Origin: Pseudomonas crudilactis
GTDB lineage: Bacteria > Pseudomonadota > Gammaproteobacteria > Pseudomonadales > Pseudomonadaceae
Assembly (NCBI RefSeq): GCF_013433315.1
Contig: NZ_WXVV01000012.1
Location: 124,001-188,000, forward strand
DNA: 64,000 bases
Reading direction: 5' to 3'
In this document: positions 53,215 to 61,143 of the stretch, piece by piece
Position numbering within the stretch: position 1 is the first letter of the stretch
How the letters are laid out: every line of letters starts with the position of its first letter
The notes under the pieces: model-generated
The model's database searches: none
What the model saw: only the letters and a program-made list of their open reading frames with translations
Told to the model about the DNA's origin: nothing
Position numbers and translations under genes: made by a program

Positions 53215-54054
53215 ATGTCTGCAATCAAATTGAACGTCGAAGGGCTCAATGTGCGCTTCGTCAATGCTCAGAAAGAAACCCACGCCGTGCGCGATGTGTC
53301 CTTCACCCTCGGGCGGGAAAAACTCGCCATCGTCGGTGAATCGGGCTCGGGCAAATCGACGGTCGGTCGCAGCTTGCTGAAGCTGCACCCGGCCAGCGCG
53401 CGGATCACCGCCAAGGCCATGCAGTTCGGTGAAGTCGATCTGCTGTCAGCCGGCGAAAAGGTCATGCAGAAGATTCGTGGCCAGCGCATTTCGATGATCA
53501 TGCAGGACCCGAAATACTCGCTGAACCCGGTGGTCAAGGTTGGCGATCAGATTGCCGAGGCGTATCTGGCGCACCACAAGGCCAGCCGCAGCGAGGCCCG
53601 CGAGCGGGTGCTGGAAATGCTCGAGAAGGTCCATATCCGTGATCCGCAACGGGTCTACAACCTGTACCCGCATGAGGTTTCCGGTGGTATGGGTCAGCGC
53701 ATCATGATCGCGATGATGGTCATCACTCGTCCACAGATGATCATCGCCGACGAGCCGACCTCGGCCCTTGATGTGTCGGTGCGTCAGCAAGTGCTCAACG
53801 TGCTGGAAGAACTGGTCGAACAGCAGGAAATGGGTCTGATTTTCGTCAGTCACGACCTCAACCTTGTGCGCAATTACTGCGACCGCGTGTTGGTGATGTA
53901 CGCCGGCAGGGTGGTCGAATCGCTGGCCGCCGGTGACCTGCAACATGCACAACATCCCTATACCCGAGGCCTGATGGCGGCATTGCCGAGCATGGACAAC
54001 CGTCGCGAACGGTTGCCGGTGTTGCAACGCGATCCACTGTGGCTGACTTGCTGA
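53215..54054 (+). CDS. ABC transporter ATPase, DppD-like
   Basis: This 279-aa ATPase has Walker A GESGSGKST, a shifted signature SGGMGQR, Walker B IIADEPTSALDVS and a His switch (FVSHD). The DppD/OppD-type C-terminal extension (HPYTRGLMAALP) is shorter than usual, and the Cys cluster of some family members is absent. It pairs with the next gene. Confidence 0.9.
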   Translation: MSAIKLNVEGLNVRFVNAQKETHAVRDVSFTLGREKLAIVGESGSGKSTVGRSLLKLHPASARITAKAMQFGEVDLLSAGEKVMQKIRGQRISMIMQDPKYSLNPVVKVGDQIAEAYLAHHKASRSEARERVLEMLEKVHIRDPQRVYNLYPHEVSGGMGQRIMIAMMVITRPQMIIADEPTSALDVSVRQQVLNVLEELVEQQEMGLIFVSHDLNLVRNYCDRVLVMYAGRVVESLAAGDLQHAQHPYTRGLMAALPSMDNRRERLPVLQRDPLWLTC

Positions 54055-54064
54055 GGAATCGACC

Positions 54065-54841
54065 ATGTCCATGATCCAAGCACACGCGCTGAACCTGAGT
54101 TTCGGCGCCGGCCCGGCCCTCAATCAGGTGCTGCACGACGTCAACCTCAGTGTCGCCGACGGCGAATCCTTCGGCCTGGTGGGGGAGTCCGGCTCCGGCA
54201 AGACCACCGTATTGCGCTGCCTGGCCGGGCAGTACCGGCACTGGACCGGCGAGTTGAGCATTGCCGGCGCGCCGTTGCAGCACAAGATTCCCAAGGAGCA
54301 TTTCCGTCAGGTGCAGATGGTGTTCCAGGACCCTTACGGCTCGCTGCATCCGCGCCACACCGTCGACACGGCATTGCGTGAGCCGCTGATTATTCACGGC
54401 GTGCGCGACAAGGACGACCGGATCAACGAGATCCTGCTCAAGGTCGGTCTGAACGACAGTTACCGTTTTCGCTATCCGCACCAGTTGTCCGGTGGCCAGC
54501 GCCAGCGCGTGGCAATTGCCCGTGCGCTGATTCTCGAGCCACGCGTGTTGCTGCTCGATGAGCCGACCTCGGCGCTGGATGTCTCGGTGCAGGCGGAGAT
54601 TCTCAATCTGCTGGCGGATTTGCGCCGGCGCGAGAAACTCACCTACCTGATGGTCACTCACGATCTCGGTGTGGTCACGCACCTGTGTGATCGGGTGGCG
54701 GTGATGCAGCAGGGCAAGATCGTCGAGTTGCTCGACAGTCAGGCGCTCAGCCAGGATCTGGCAAGCCACGCCTACACGCGGATGCTGGTGCAAGCCAGTC
54801 GTGATTTCAGCCAGGAATCGGTGCGCCAGCTCGCTGGTTGA
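54065..54841 (+). CDS. ABC transporter ATPase, DppF-like
   Basis: This 258-aa ATPase has GESGSGKTT, LSGGQRQR, LLLDEPTSALDVS and VTHDLGVV. The C-terminal HAYTRMLVQAS matches the oligopeptide-type ATPases. It is the last transporter subunit and lies 23 bp before the tautomerase gene. Confidence 0.9.
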   Translation: MSMIQAHALNLSFGAGPALNQVLHDVNLSVADGESFGLVGESGSGKTTVLRCLAGQYRHWTGELSIAGAPLQHKIPKEHFRQVQMVFQDPYGSLHPRHTVDTALREPLIIHGVRDKDDRINEILLKVGLNDSYRFRYPHQLSGGQRQRVAIARALILEPRVLLLDEPTSALDVSVQAEILNLLADLRRREKLTYLMVTHDLGVVTHLCDRVAVMQQGKIVELLDSQALSQDLASHAYTRMLVQASRDFSQESVRQLAG

Positions 54842-54864
54842 ACCGATCCATCAAGGAGCGCGAC

Positions 54865-55233
54865 ATGCCGCATTGCCTTATCGATTGCCCGCAAACCCTG
54901 GCCCAGCGTGTCGGCGCGCAAACCCTGCTCGCTACCGTGCATGACGCCCTCGATGCCTTCGGTCTGTTCAAGGCCGGCGACATCAAGGTGCGCCTCAATA
55001 CGTTCGAGCACTACCGCTGCGGCGCGGGCGCGGACGATTTTGTCCACGTCGTCCTGTCGGTGTTGTCCGGGCGCAGTGCTGAACAGCGCCGGCGTCTGGC
55101 CTCGGCGACCGTGGCGGCGCTGGTCGCTTTATTGCCGGACGTCGAGTCGCTGTCGATGGAGGTTGTGGAAATGCCCCGCGAGACGTTCGTCAACCGCAGC
55201 CAATATCTGCAAGAAGCCGGATTGTCGGCCTGA
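54865..55233 (+). CDS. Tautomerase-superfamily protein, CHMI-like (5-carboxymethyl-2-hydroxymuconate isomerase family)
   Basis: This 122-aa protein begins MPHCLIDCP, exposing the N-terminal Pro used as catalytic base in tautomerases, and follows the CHMI pattern (IKVRLNTFEHYRCGAGADDFVHVVLSVLSGRS, then RRRLA and a closing RETFVNRSQYL). CHMI normally works on homoprotocatechuate products, but the neighbours are all pectin genes. It may therefore isomerise a keto-uronate here; that is inferred from context. AAGGAG precedes the ATG, and polygalacturonase follows 13 bp later. Confidence 0.8.
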   Translation: MPHCLIDCPQTLAQRVGAQTLLATVHDALDAFGLFKAGDIKVRLNTFEHYRCGAGADDFVHVVLSVLSGRSAEQRRRLASATVAALVALLPDVESLSMEVVEMPRETFVNRSQYLQEAGLSA

Positions 55234-55246
55234 ACAAGGAGTGCTC

Positions 55247-57064
55247 ATGCCTTATCGATATGTTGTTCCGACGCAGCGCAAACAGCCTTTGGCCTTGTCG
55301 CTGGCAGCCACGTTGACGCTGGTTTGCAGTGTGCCGTCGTGGGCGCTGGAGGCGCCGGCAAAATTGCAGGTGCCGACCCTGGCCTACGATGATCAGCAGA
55401 TCATCCTGGTCTGGGAAAAGCCCGCCGATCACGCCGATATCAGCGACTACCGGGTCTACGCCAACGGTGTGTTGCTGGGCGGCAGCAACGCCAACAATGA
55501 CCGTGTCTCGCCGGCCAAACCTTACATCGACCGCTTCTACGAACAGGATGTCGCCGGTTTTCATCATCGCATCGGCATTCACAGTTACACCGCGCAAGGC
55601 TTGAAAGCGGATACGGCCTATCGGTTCACCGTGCGTTCGGTGGGCACCGATGGCAAAGAGTCGGCCGACAGCCCGCCCGTTGTGCAGCGTACGAGCAAGG
55701 TCGCGGCCGTCTTCGATGTGAGGAAATATGGCGCCAAGGGTGACGGCAAAAGCCTCGATACCCTGGCGATCCAGAACGCCATCGACGCCTGCACCCCCGG
55801 CTGCAAAGTGTTGTTGCCCAGGGGCACCTACAAAAGCGGGGCGCTCTACCTGAAGAGCAACATCACCGTGGAAATCGCCGAGGGTGCAACGCTGTTGGGT
55901 TCCGAGCGTGCCGAAGACTATCCGTTGGCCGGCTACATCCAGTACCCGTATTCGAGCACCGTGCGCCCGGCGTCATTGATCAACGCCTTACCGCGTGATC
56001 CGCGTCAGCATCAGTCGTTCGAAAACATCCGCATCGTTGGCAAAGGCACTATTGACGGTAACGGCTGGAAGCGCCGCGCCGATGTCGTCGACGAGCGCGG
56101 TCAGCCATTGCCGTTCTACCTGCCCAGCGACAACACCCGCTACCAGCAGGACGGCATTCTGGCCAAGGCGCAAGTCGAGCAAGCGGTCGCGCGCGGCATG
56201 AACGTCAAGGATGCCTACGGGCAGATGCGCTCGTCGCTGATCACCCTGCGCAACGTAAAAAATGTGTTCTACGGCGGCTTCACCGTGGTGAACCCGGCCT
56301 TCCACGGAATCATGAACCTGGAAACCGAAAACGTAGTGCTGGCCAATACCACGCATAAAACCTACGACGCCAATAACGGCGACGGCATCGAATTCGCCAA
56401 CAGCAAGGGCGCGATGGTCTTCAACAACTTCTTTGATACCGGCGATGACTGCGTCAATTTTGCTGCGGGCACCGGGGCTGATGCCGTGCAGCAAAAGCCG
56501 CAGGAAGATGCCTGGATCTTCAATAACTACTTCCGCAAGGGCCACGGCATGGTGGTTGCCGGCAGCCATACCGGCGCGTGGATTCAAAACATCCTCGCGG
56601 AAGACAATGTTTCCGATGGCACCGACGCCGGTCTGCGCATGAAAAGCACCAACTTCATGGGCGGCGGGGCGCGTAACGTGATCTTCCGCGACTCGGCAAT
56701 CCGCAATACGCTCAAGCAGGCGTTCATTTTTACCCTCGACTATAACGATCCGAACGCCAAGCTGGATTACCAGCGCTCAACCATTCCCGGGCAATTCCGC
56801 GATATCCGCGTCGCCGACGTGAGCGTCGAAAATGCTCAAGGCAAGGCGATCGAGGTCAAGGGCGACAGTCAGCACAACGCCTGGCATCAGGGGTTGGTGT
56901 TCGAGCGCGTGCGCTTCAGTGGTCCGGCCCAGGCGCAGATCGACGGGCTGAAGGATTCGCTGTTCGACCATGTGTCGTTCAGCGGGCACGGCGCTGCCAA
57001 CCCGTGGCAAATCACCGGGAGTGTCGGGCTGACGTTCAAGGATGTGCAGCCGCCACCCTTGTAG
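55247..57064 (+). CDS. Exo-poly-alpha-galacturonosidase (PehX-type, glycoside hydrolase family 28)
   Basis: This 605-aa exported protein has a signal peptide (to about residue 36), a fibronectin-III-like N-terminal domain (LEAPAKLQVPTLAYDDQQIILVW...) and a GH28 beta-helix. The GH28 motifs are NGDGIEF, TGDDCVNF, GHGMVV and LRMKSTNF in order at about residues 377-470. Layout and length match exo-polygalacturonosidases like PehX of soft-rot bacteria, which release digalacturonate from chain ends. The ATG at 55247 has AAGGAG upstream; a longer frame from 54908 is spurious. It is the last gene of the forward operon. Confidence 0.88.
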   Translation: MPYRYVVPTQRKQPLALSLAATLTLVCSVPSWALEAPAKLQVPTLAYDDQQIILVWEKPADHADISDYRVYANGVLLGGSNANNDRVSPAKPYIDRFYEQDVAGFHHRIGIHSYTAQGLKADTAYRFTVRSVGTDGKESADSPPVVQRTSKVAAVFDVRKYGAKGDGKSLDTLAIQNAIDACTPGCKVLLPRGTYKSGALYLKSNITVEIAEGATLLGSERAEDYPLAGYIQYPYSSTVRPASLINALPRDPRQHQSFENIRIVGKGTIDGNGWKRRADVVDERGQPLPFYLPSDNTRYQQDGILAKAQVEQAVARGMNVKDAYGQMRSSLITLRNVKNVFYGGFTVVNPAFHGIMNLETENVVLANTTHKTYDANNGDGIEFANSKGAMVFNNFFDTGDDCVNFAAGTGADAVQQKPQEDAWIFNNYFRKGHGMVVAGSHTGAWIQNILAEDNVSDGTDAGLRMKSTNFMGGGARNVIFRDSAIRNTLKQAFIFTLDYNDPNAKLDYQRSTIPGQFRDIRVADVSVENAQGKAIEVKGDSQHNAWHQGLVFERVRFSGPAQAQIDGLKDSLFDHVSFSGHGAANPWQITGSVGLTFKDVQPPPL

Positions 57065-57071
57065 AACCTGA

Positions 57072-57350
57072 TCAAGGTTTCGGCGATTTACCGAGGTCTT
57101 CCGAGTCGCTTGAAGTGGCTGCATCTTTTGCCGTTTCATGCGACTCGGCGCCGGAGTTCGAGCCCGACGCCTCTTCACCTTTCTTGTCGGCCTTGTCTGC
57201 GTTGGACTGAGCTTTGCCGGCCTGATTCACGCCGGGAAGCGCGGTCGGTGGCGCGGCAGACTCGTCAGCGGTCTTCGCGGCTGCCGAGGCGAAAAGCGGG
57301 CAGGCCGCGAGCAGGCCGGCCAGGGTGATTGCTGCAATTTTGCTGTTCAT
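57072..57350 (-). CDS. Small exported hypothetical protein (92 aa)
   Basis: The product has a signal peptide (MNSKIAAITLAGLLAACPLFASA) and a low-complexity, charged mature part rich in Ala, Ser, Asp, Glu and Lys. The ATG at 57350 has GGAAG upstream. It converges with the polygalacturonase gene. The function is unknown; it looks intrinsically disordered. Confidence 0.6.
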   Translation of the reverse strand: MNSKIAAITLAGLLAACPLFASAAAKTADESAAPPTALPGVNQAGKAQSNADKADKKGEEASGSNSGAESHETAKDAATSSDSEDLGKSPKP

Positions 57351-57450
57351 GATGGGCGTCTTCCGGTTCAAGCGGATGGTGATTCATTGGAAGCGCCCGG
57401 CAAGCAAAGGTGCCCGCTGCTGGACGGGCGGTCTGTCGCTAAAGTTCGCC

Positions 57451-59055
57451 TCACTTGGGCTCGATAATCTGGCCCCACTCGAGCCCGAATCGGCCGAGGT
57501 ATTTCCTCAGTCGATCGGCATCATTGGGTTGTGCCTTGGCCTGGCGCGAAATTCCGAACAGTCGGCGGCCGGCATCGGACAAGCTGTCTGCCTGCCGGCA
57601 TACCTCGATCACTGCCTTCAATTGCAAGCGGTCAAACAGATCCATGGTTTCGGCGTCCCCCGGCAACTCTCCTGAAATCGCCTGCGGTTGCGCCAAGCCC
57701 CAGGCATAACGCAGCCGGTCGATCTCTTCCTGCACCTGCGCCTCATCAATCCGTCCGCTGTCGGCCAGGGTCGCCATGCGCGTGATCGAGGCCGACAGTT
57801 CGCGGAAGTTGCCCAGCCACGCCGCCTCACGAGAGCTGGCGAACGCCAGATAACTGCGCCGGGCTTCCAGGTTGAAGCGCACCAGTTGCCCGTGTTCGCG
57901 GGCGTGACGTTCCAGCTCGAAATCAATGTTCGGTTCGATGTCCTCGCGGCGACCGGCGAGGCCGGGCAGGTCGAACGTCCACAGGTTGATGCGCGCGTAC
58001 AAATCTTCGCGAAACATACCATCAGCGACTCGGCTGCGCAGGTCGCGGTGGGTGCCGGCGATGATCAGGAAATCGCTTTCGACTTCCTTGTCCGAGCCCA
58101 GCGGAAAGAAGCGTTTTTCTTCAATCGCCTTGAGCAGCATCGCCTGTTCGTCTGCGCCCAACTCGCCGATCTCATCGAGAAACAGCATGCCGCCATCGGC
58201 GGCGCGCAACAGGCCGTCGCGAGCATTCTGTGCGCCAGTGAAGGCGCCTTTGACATGGCCGAACAGCGCCGACATCGCGCCATCGCCACGCAAGGTGGCG
58301 CAGTTCACCTCGACAAAACGTCCCTGCATCTGATGGCGGCTGCGTTTGAGTTCGTAGATGCGTCGGGCGAGAAAGGATTTGCCGGCGCCGGTCGGACCGA
58401 TCAGCAGCATCGGCGCCTTCGAGCGCACTGCCACGCGCTCGATCTGTTCTATCGAGCGGTTGAAAGCCGCGTTGCGTGTAGCGATGCCGGACTTCAAGAA
58501 CTCCAGGCCTTCGAGGCGCTTGTTGGCGAAGCGCGAGGCGATGCGATCGTAGCGCGACAGGTCGAGATCGATCAGAGCGTGAGTGCCGATGGCGTGATCG
58601 CTGTCGCTGTTGCGCTTGGCCGGGGAGGTCTGGATCAGCCGCGCCGGCAGATAGCGCGCCTCGGTCAGCAGGAACCAGCAAATCTGCGCGACGTGGGTGC
58701 CGGTGGTGATGTGGACGAGGTAGTCCTCGCGCTCGGTGTCGAAATCGTAGGCGGTGGTGAAGTCGTGCAACGCACCGTAGACCTCTTCGAAATCCCACGG
58801 GTTGCGCAGTGCCATCGGGTGCAGGCGCACTTCGGTCTCCGGCGAAACCTGCTGGATGTCGGCGCGCACTCGCTCGGCGAGGCTGACGTCGCGGGCGTCG
58901 ATGCCGTGAATCAGCTCGAGCCGGTTGATCAACACCTCTTGCTGTTGGCACAAGCCAACGCTGGGGCGCCAATGGCTCCAGCGATTGGCGCCTTTGCCGA
59001 CGCGATCAAGGGTGGCACCGATAAAACCGATGGCGACGGTGTGCTTGTTTGGCAT
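57451..59055 (-). CDS. rtcR: RtcR, sigma-54-dependent activator of RNA repair genes
   Basis: This 534-aa protein has a CARF-like N-terminal domain (KHTVAIGFIGATLDRVGKGANRW, ITTGTHVAQI) and an AAA+ domain with GPTGAGKSFLARR, the sigma-54 contact loop GAFTGA and LFLDEIGEL. It ends in a DNA-binding domain. RtcR senses an RNA-end signal through its N-terminus and turns on the rtc operon with sigma-54 RNA polymerase. It diverges from that operon, where a -24/-12 promoter is seen at 59202. Confidence 0.95.
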   Translation of the reverse strand: MPNKHTVAIGFIGATLDRVGKGANRWSHWRPSVGLCQQQEVLINRLELIHGIDARDVSLAERVRADIQQVSPETEVRLHPMALRNPWDFEEVYGALHDFTTAYDFDTEREDYLVHITTGTHVAQICWFLLTEARYLPARLIQTSPAKRNSDSDHAIGTHALIDLDLSRYDRIASRFANKRLEGLEFLKSGIATRNAAFNRSIEQIERVAVRSKAPMLLIGPTGAGKSFLARRIYELKRSRHQMQGRFVEVNCATLRGDGAMSALFGHVKGAFTGAQNARDGLLRAADGGMLFLDEIGELGADEQAMLLKAIEEKRFFPLGSDKEVESDFLIIAGTHRDLRSRVADGMFREDLYARINLWTFDLPGLAGRREDIEPNIDFELERHAREHGQLVRFNLEARRSYLAFASSREAAWLGNFRELSASITRMATLADSGRIDEAQVQEEIDRLRYAWGLAQPQAISGELPGDAETMDLFDRLQLKAVIEVCRQADSLSDAGRRLFGISRQAKAQPNDADRLRKYLGRFGLEWGQIIEPK

Positions 59056-59201
59056 GTTTATCTCAAAAGATAAAAGACGATATCCAATGATAATTATTCG
59101 GCGAAGGGTTTGTCGTCAGTTCATTCGATGAAAAACAAACGAATAAATAAAAACTATATAAATCAATTAGATATGAATTTTTTTCGAAAGAGATCAAAAG
59201 C

Positions 59202-59217
59202 TGGCACAGCCGCTGCA
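59202..59217 (+). promoter_or_regulatory. Sigma-54 promoter of the rsr-rtc operon
   Basis: TGGCACAGCCGCTGCA has GG and GC elements 10 bases apart, as in the -24/-12 consensus (TGGCAC-N5-TTGCA). It lies 43 bp before the rsr ATG, downstream of the divergent gene for the sigma-54 activator RtcR, which probably binds in the AT-rich gap at 59060-59200. Confidence 0.75.
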
Positions 59218-59259
59218 ATAGCTATCGCAACGAACAGGACAACACAGCGAGACGCCAAG

Positions 59260-60807
59260 ATGGCCAACTCAAATCTCTTCAACACGCAATCGAATCACCT
59301 GCCGGCCTGCGATACTTTGAATGCCTCCGGTGCCAGCGCTTATGCCTACAGCCCGAAGCACCAACTGGCGCAATTGGCAGTCACCGGTTGCCTGAGCCAG
59401 ACCTTTTACGCCTCCGCAGAAAGTCAGCTGGATCAAGTGCTGAAGCTGGTGGCCGAGCTGGACAGCCGCTTCGTGGCGAAAGCCGCGATCTACGCTCGCA
59501 AGAAAGGTCACATGAAAGACATGCCGGCATTGTTGCTGGCGGCATTGACCGCGCAGCGTTCAAGTCTGGTGCCAGAGGTTTTCGAGCAAGTGATCGATAG
59601 CGGCAAGATGCTGCGCAACTTTGTGCAGATCCTCCGTAGTGGTGCTACCGGACGTAAATCCCTTGGCTCGCAACCCAAGCGTCTGGTGCAGAACTGGCTG
59701 AACAGCGCGACCGAGCGGCAACTGCTGCAAGCGTCGATCGGCAATCAACCGTCGTTGGCGGACGTGGTGAAAATGGTTCACCCAAAACCTGCCGAAGCGT
59801 GGCGTGAAGCGTTTTTCGCTTGGTTGATCGGCAAACCGGTGGAGGCAAAGGCCTTGCCGGAGCTGACTCGCGATTTGCTGGCGTTTCGCAGCGGCGCGAG
59901 TGATGAAGTGCCGGCAGTGCCGTTTCAGTTGCTCGGCAACGAAACATTGAGCCAGTCACAATGGGCCCATCAAGCCCGCAACATGGGCTGGCAGGGACTG
60001 CGCATCAACCTCAACAGCCTGGCGCGGCACGGCGCGTTTGAAGTGCCGGGGTGCATCGACTATGTCGCGGCGCGATTGGCCGATCCACAGGAAGTGGCGA
60101 AGGCGCGGGTGTATCCGTACCAGTTGTTGTCGGCGTATCGGATGATTGGCGAAAACACCCCGGCAGCGATCCGCGACGCCTTGCAGGAGGCGCTGGAGTT
60201 GTCGCTGGCCAACGTGCCCAAGCTTGAGGGCGCGGTGGTGGTTTGCCCGGATGTGTCGGGTTCGATGGGCAGCCCGGTGACCGGTTATCGCCCTGGCGCG
60301 ACTTCGCAGGTGCGCTGCATCGACGTGGCGGCGCTGGTCGCCGCAGCGGTCTTGCGCAAGCAGCCGGCTGCGCGGGTCATGCCGTTCGAGGTCAACGTGG
60401 TGGATATCCAGCTCAACCCGCGTGACAGTGTGATCAGCAACGCCGAGAAGCTCGCCGGGATTTTTGGCGGCGGCACCAACTGCTCGGCACCGCTGAAGAG
60501 GTTGGCGGACAGCAAGGCCAGGGTCGATACGTTGATCATGGTCTCGGACAACGAATCGTGGATCGATTCGCAGCGTCGCGGCGCCAGCGAGACGATGCGC
60601 CAATGGGAGCGGATCAAGAAGCTCAACCCACAGGCAAGGCTGGTGTGCATCGACATCCAGCCAGGCCCTGCAACACAGGCGGCGGATCGCGATGACATCT
60701 TGAATGTCGGCGGTTTCAGCGATGCGGTGTTCGACGTGATCGAGCAGTTCACCAGCGGCCAATACAGCGCGCAGCACTGGGTCGAGGCGATCGAAAGCGC
60801 GTCATGA
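59260..60807 (+). CDS. rsr: Ro60 orthologue Rsr (TROVE + vWA)
   Basis: This 515-aa protein has an N-terminal TROVE domain of helical repeats (FYASAESQLDQVLKLV, SRFVAKAAIYARKKGHMKDMPALLL, KMLRNFVQILRSGATGRKSLG) and a C-terminal von Willebrand A domain with an intact metal site DVSGSMGSP. Bacterial Ro binds Y RNA and 3' ends of defective RNA. The ATG at 59260 follows the sigma-54 promoter; an upstream in-frame extension would include that promoter and is not real. Three Y-RNA-like hairpins follow. Confidence 0.93.
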   Translation: MANSNLFNTQSNHLPACDTLNASGASAYAYSPKHQLAQLAVTGCLSQTFYASAESQLDQVLKLVAELDSRFVAKAAIYARKKGHMKDMPALLLAALTAQRSSLVPEVFEQVIDSGKMLRNFVQILRSGATGRKSLGSQPKRLVQNWLNSATERQLLQASIGNQPSLADVVKMVHPKPAEAWREAFFAWLIGKPVEAKALPELTRDLLAFRSGASDEVPAVPFQLLGNETLSQSQWAHQARNMGWQGLRINLNSLARHGAFEVPGCIDYVAARLADPQEVAKARVYPYQLLSAYRMIGENTPAAIRDALQEALELSLANVPKLEGAVVVCPDVSGSMGSPVTGYRPGATSQVRCIDVAALVAAAVLRKQPAARVMPFEVNVVDIQLNPRDSVISNAEKLAGIFGGGTNCSAPLKRLADSKARVDTLIMVSDNESWIDSQRRGASETMRQWERIKKLNPQARLVCIDIQPGPATQAADRDDILNVGGFSDAVFDVIEQFTSGQYSAQHWVEAIESAS

Positions 60808-60821
60808 ATTGATTGATCACC

Positions 60822-60879
60822 GGCGCTGAATGCCGATGGGACTACATCCAAGACGTCTCATCAAGCCCTTGTCAGCGCC
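60822..60879 (+). ncRNA. Y-RNA-like hairpin 1 (short)
   Basis: Stem GGCGCTGA/TCAGCGCC (8 bp), an internal loop ATGCC opposite AAGCCCTTG, upper stem GATGGGAC/GTCTCATC (one G-T) and a 12-base loop. The 5' strand TGAATGCC and the 3' strand CTTG resemble the conserved Ro-binding region of animal Y RNAs (CGAGUGC... CUUGAC). It begins 15 bp after the rsr stop. It has no tRNA-like head. Confidence 0.6.
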
Positions 60880-60885
60880 AGTGAC

Positions 60886-60980
60886 GGCACGAATGCCTGA
60901 TGGCTGTACATCCAAGGCCGGTTAAGTCCGGAGCGCGGCAACGCGCAACAGTCATCAACTTTTGTCGTGCCACCTTTTTT
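60886..60980 (+). ncRNA. Y-RNA-like hairpin 2
   Basis: Stem GGCACGA/TCGTGCC (7 bp), internal loop ATGCC opposite ACTTTTG, and upper stem TGATGGCTGT/ACAGTCATCA (10 bp, one G-T). The head has small hairpins CCGG-TTAAGT-CCGG and GCGC-GGCAAC-GCGC. The base stem is followed by CACCTTTTTT, so the RNA may end here. The loop GGCAAC recurs in the next RNA. The Ro-binding bases CGAATGC and TTTTGTCG match RNA 3. Confidence 0.72.
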
Positions 60981-60990
60981 GCAGTTATTG

Positions 60991-61093
60991 GCAGCGAATG
61001 CGACAGGTACTCCATCGGAACGCGGGTTCGACTCCCGCCCCGGCAACGGGGGCTCAACTGGCAGAGCCACAGTGCCTGTGTTTTTGTCGCTGC
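60991..61093 (+). ncRNA. Y-RNA-like RNA 3 with permuted tRNA-like head (YrlA-like)
   Basis: Base stem GCAGCGA/TCGCTGC, internal loop ATGCG opposite GTTTTTG, and upper stem ACAGGTAC/GTGCCTGT. The head contains a T arm GCGGG-TTCGACT-CCCGC (61022-61038), a short acceptor-like hairpin CCC-GGCAAC-GGG and then a D arm GGCTC-AACTGGCA-GAGCC (61051-61068). T arm before D arm is a circularly permuted tRNA, as in bacterial YrlA RNAs, which mimic tRNA. It lies between rsr and rtcB, as in Salmonella. Confidence 0.85.
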
Positions 61094-61143
61094 AACTTAT
61101 AGAACAACGCCGAATCATCGGCCAATGAATAAAGAATGAAGAC

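Noticed and set aside
57688..59073. A 461-codon forward ORF opposite rtcR
   Set aside because: The reverse strand encodes complete RtcR with all AAA+ motifs; the forward frame is antisense shadow.
60990..61076. A normal tRNA gene suggested by a T-loop and D-loop between rsr and rtcB
   Set aside because: The T arm comes before the D arm and there is no CCA-bearing acceptor; the order fits a Y RNA tRNA mimic instead.
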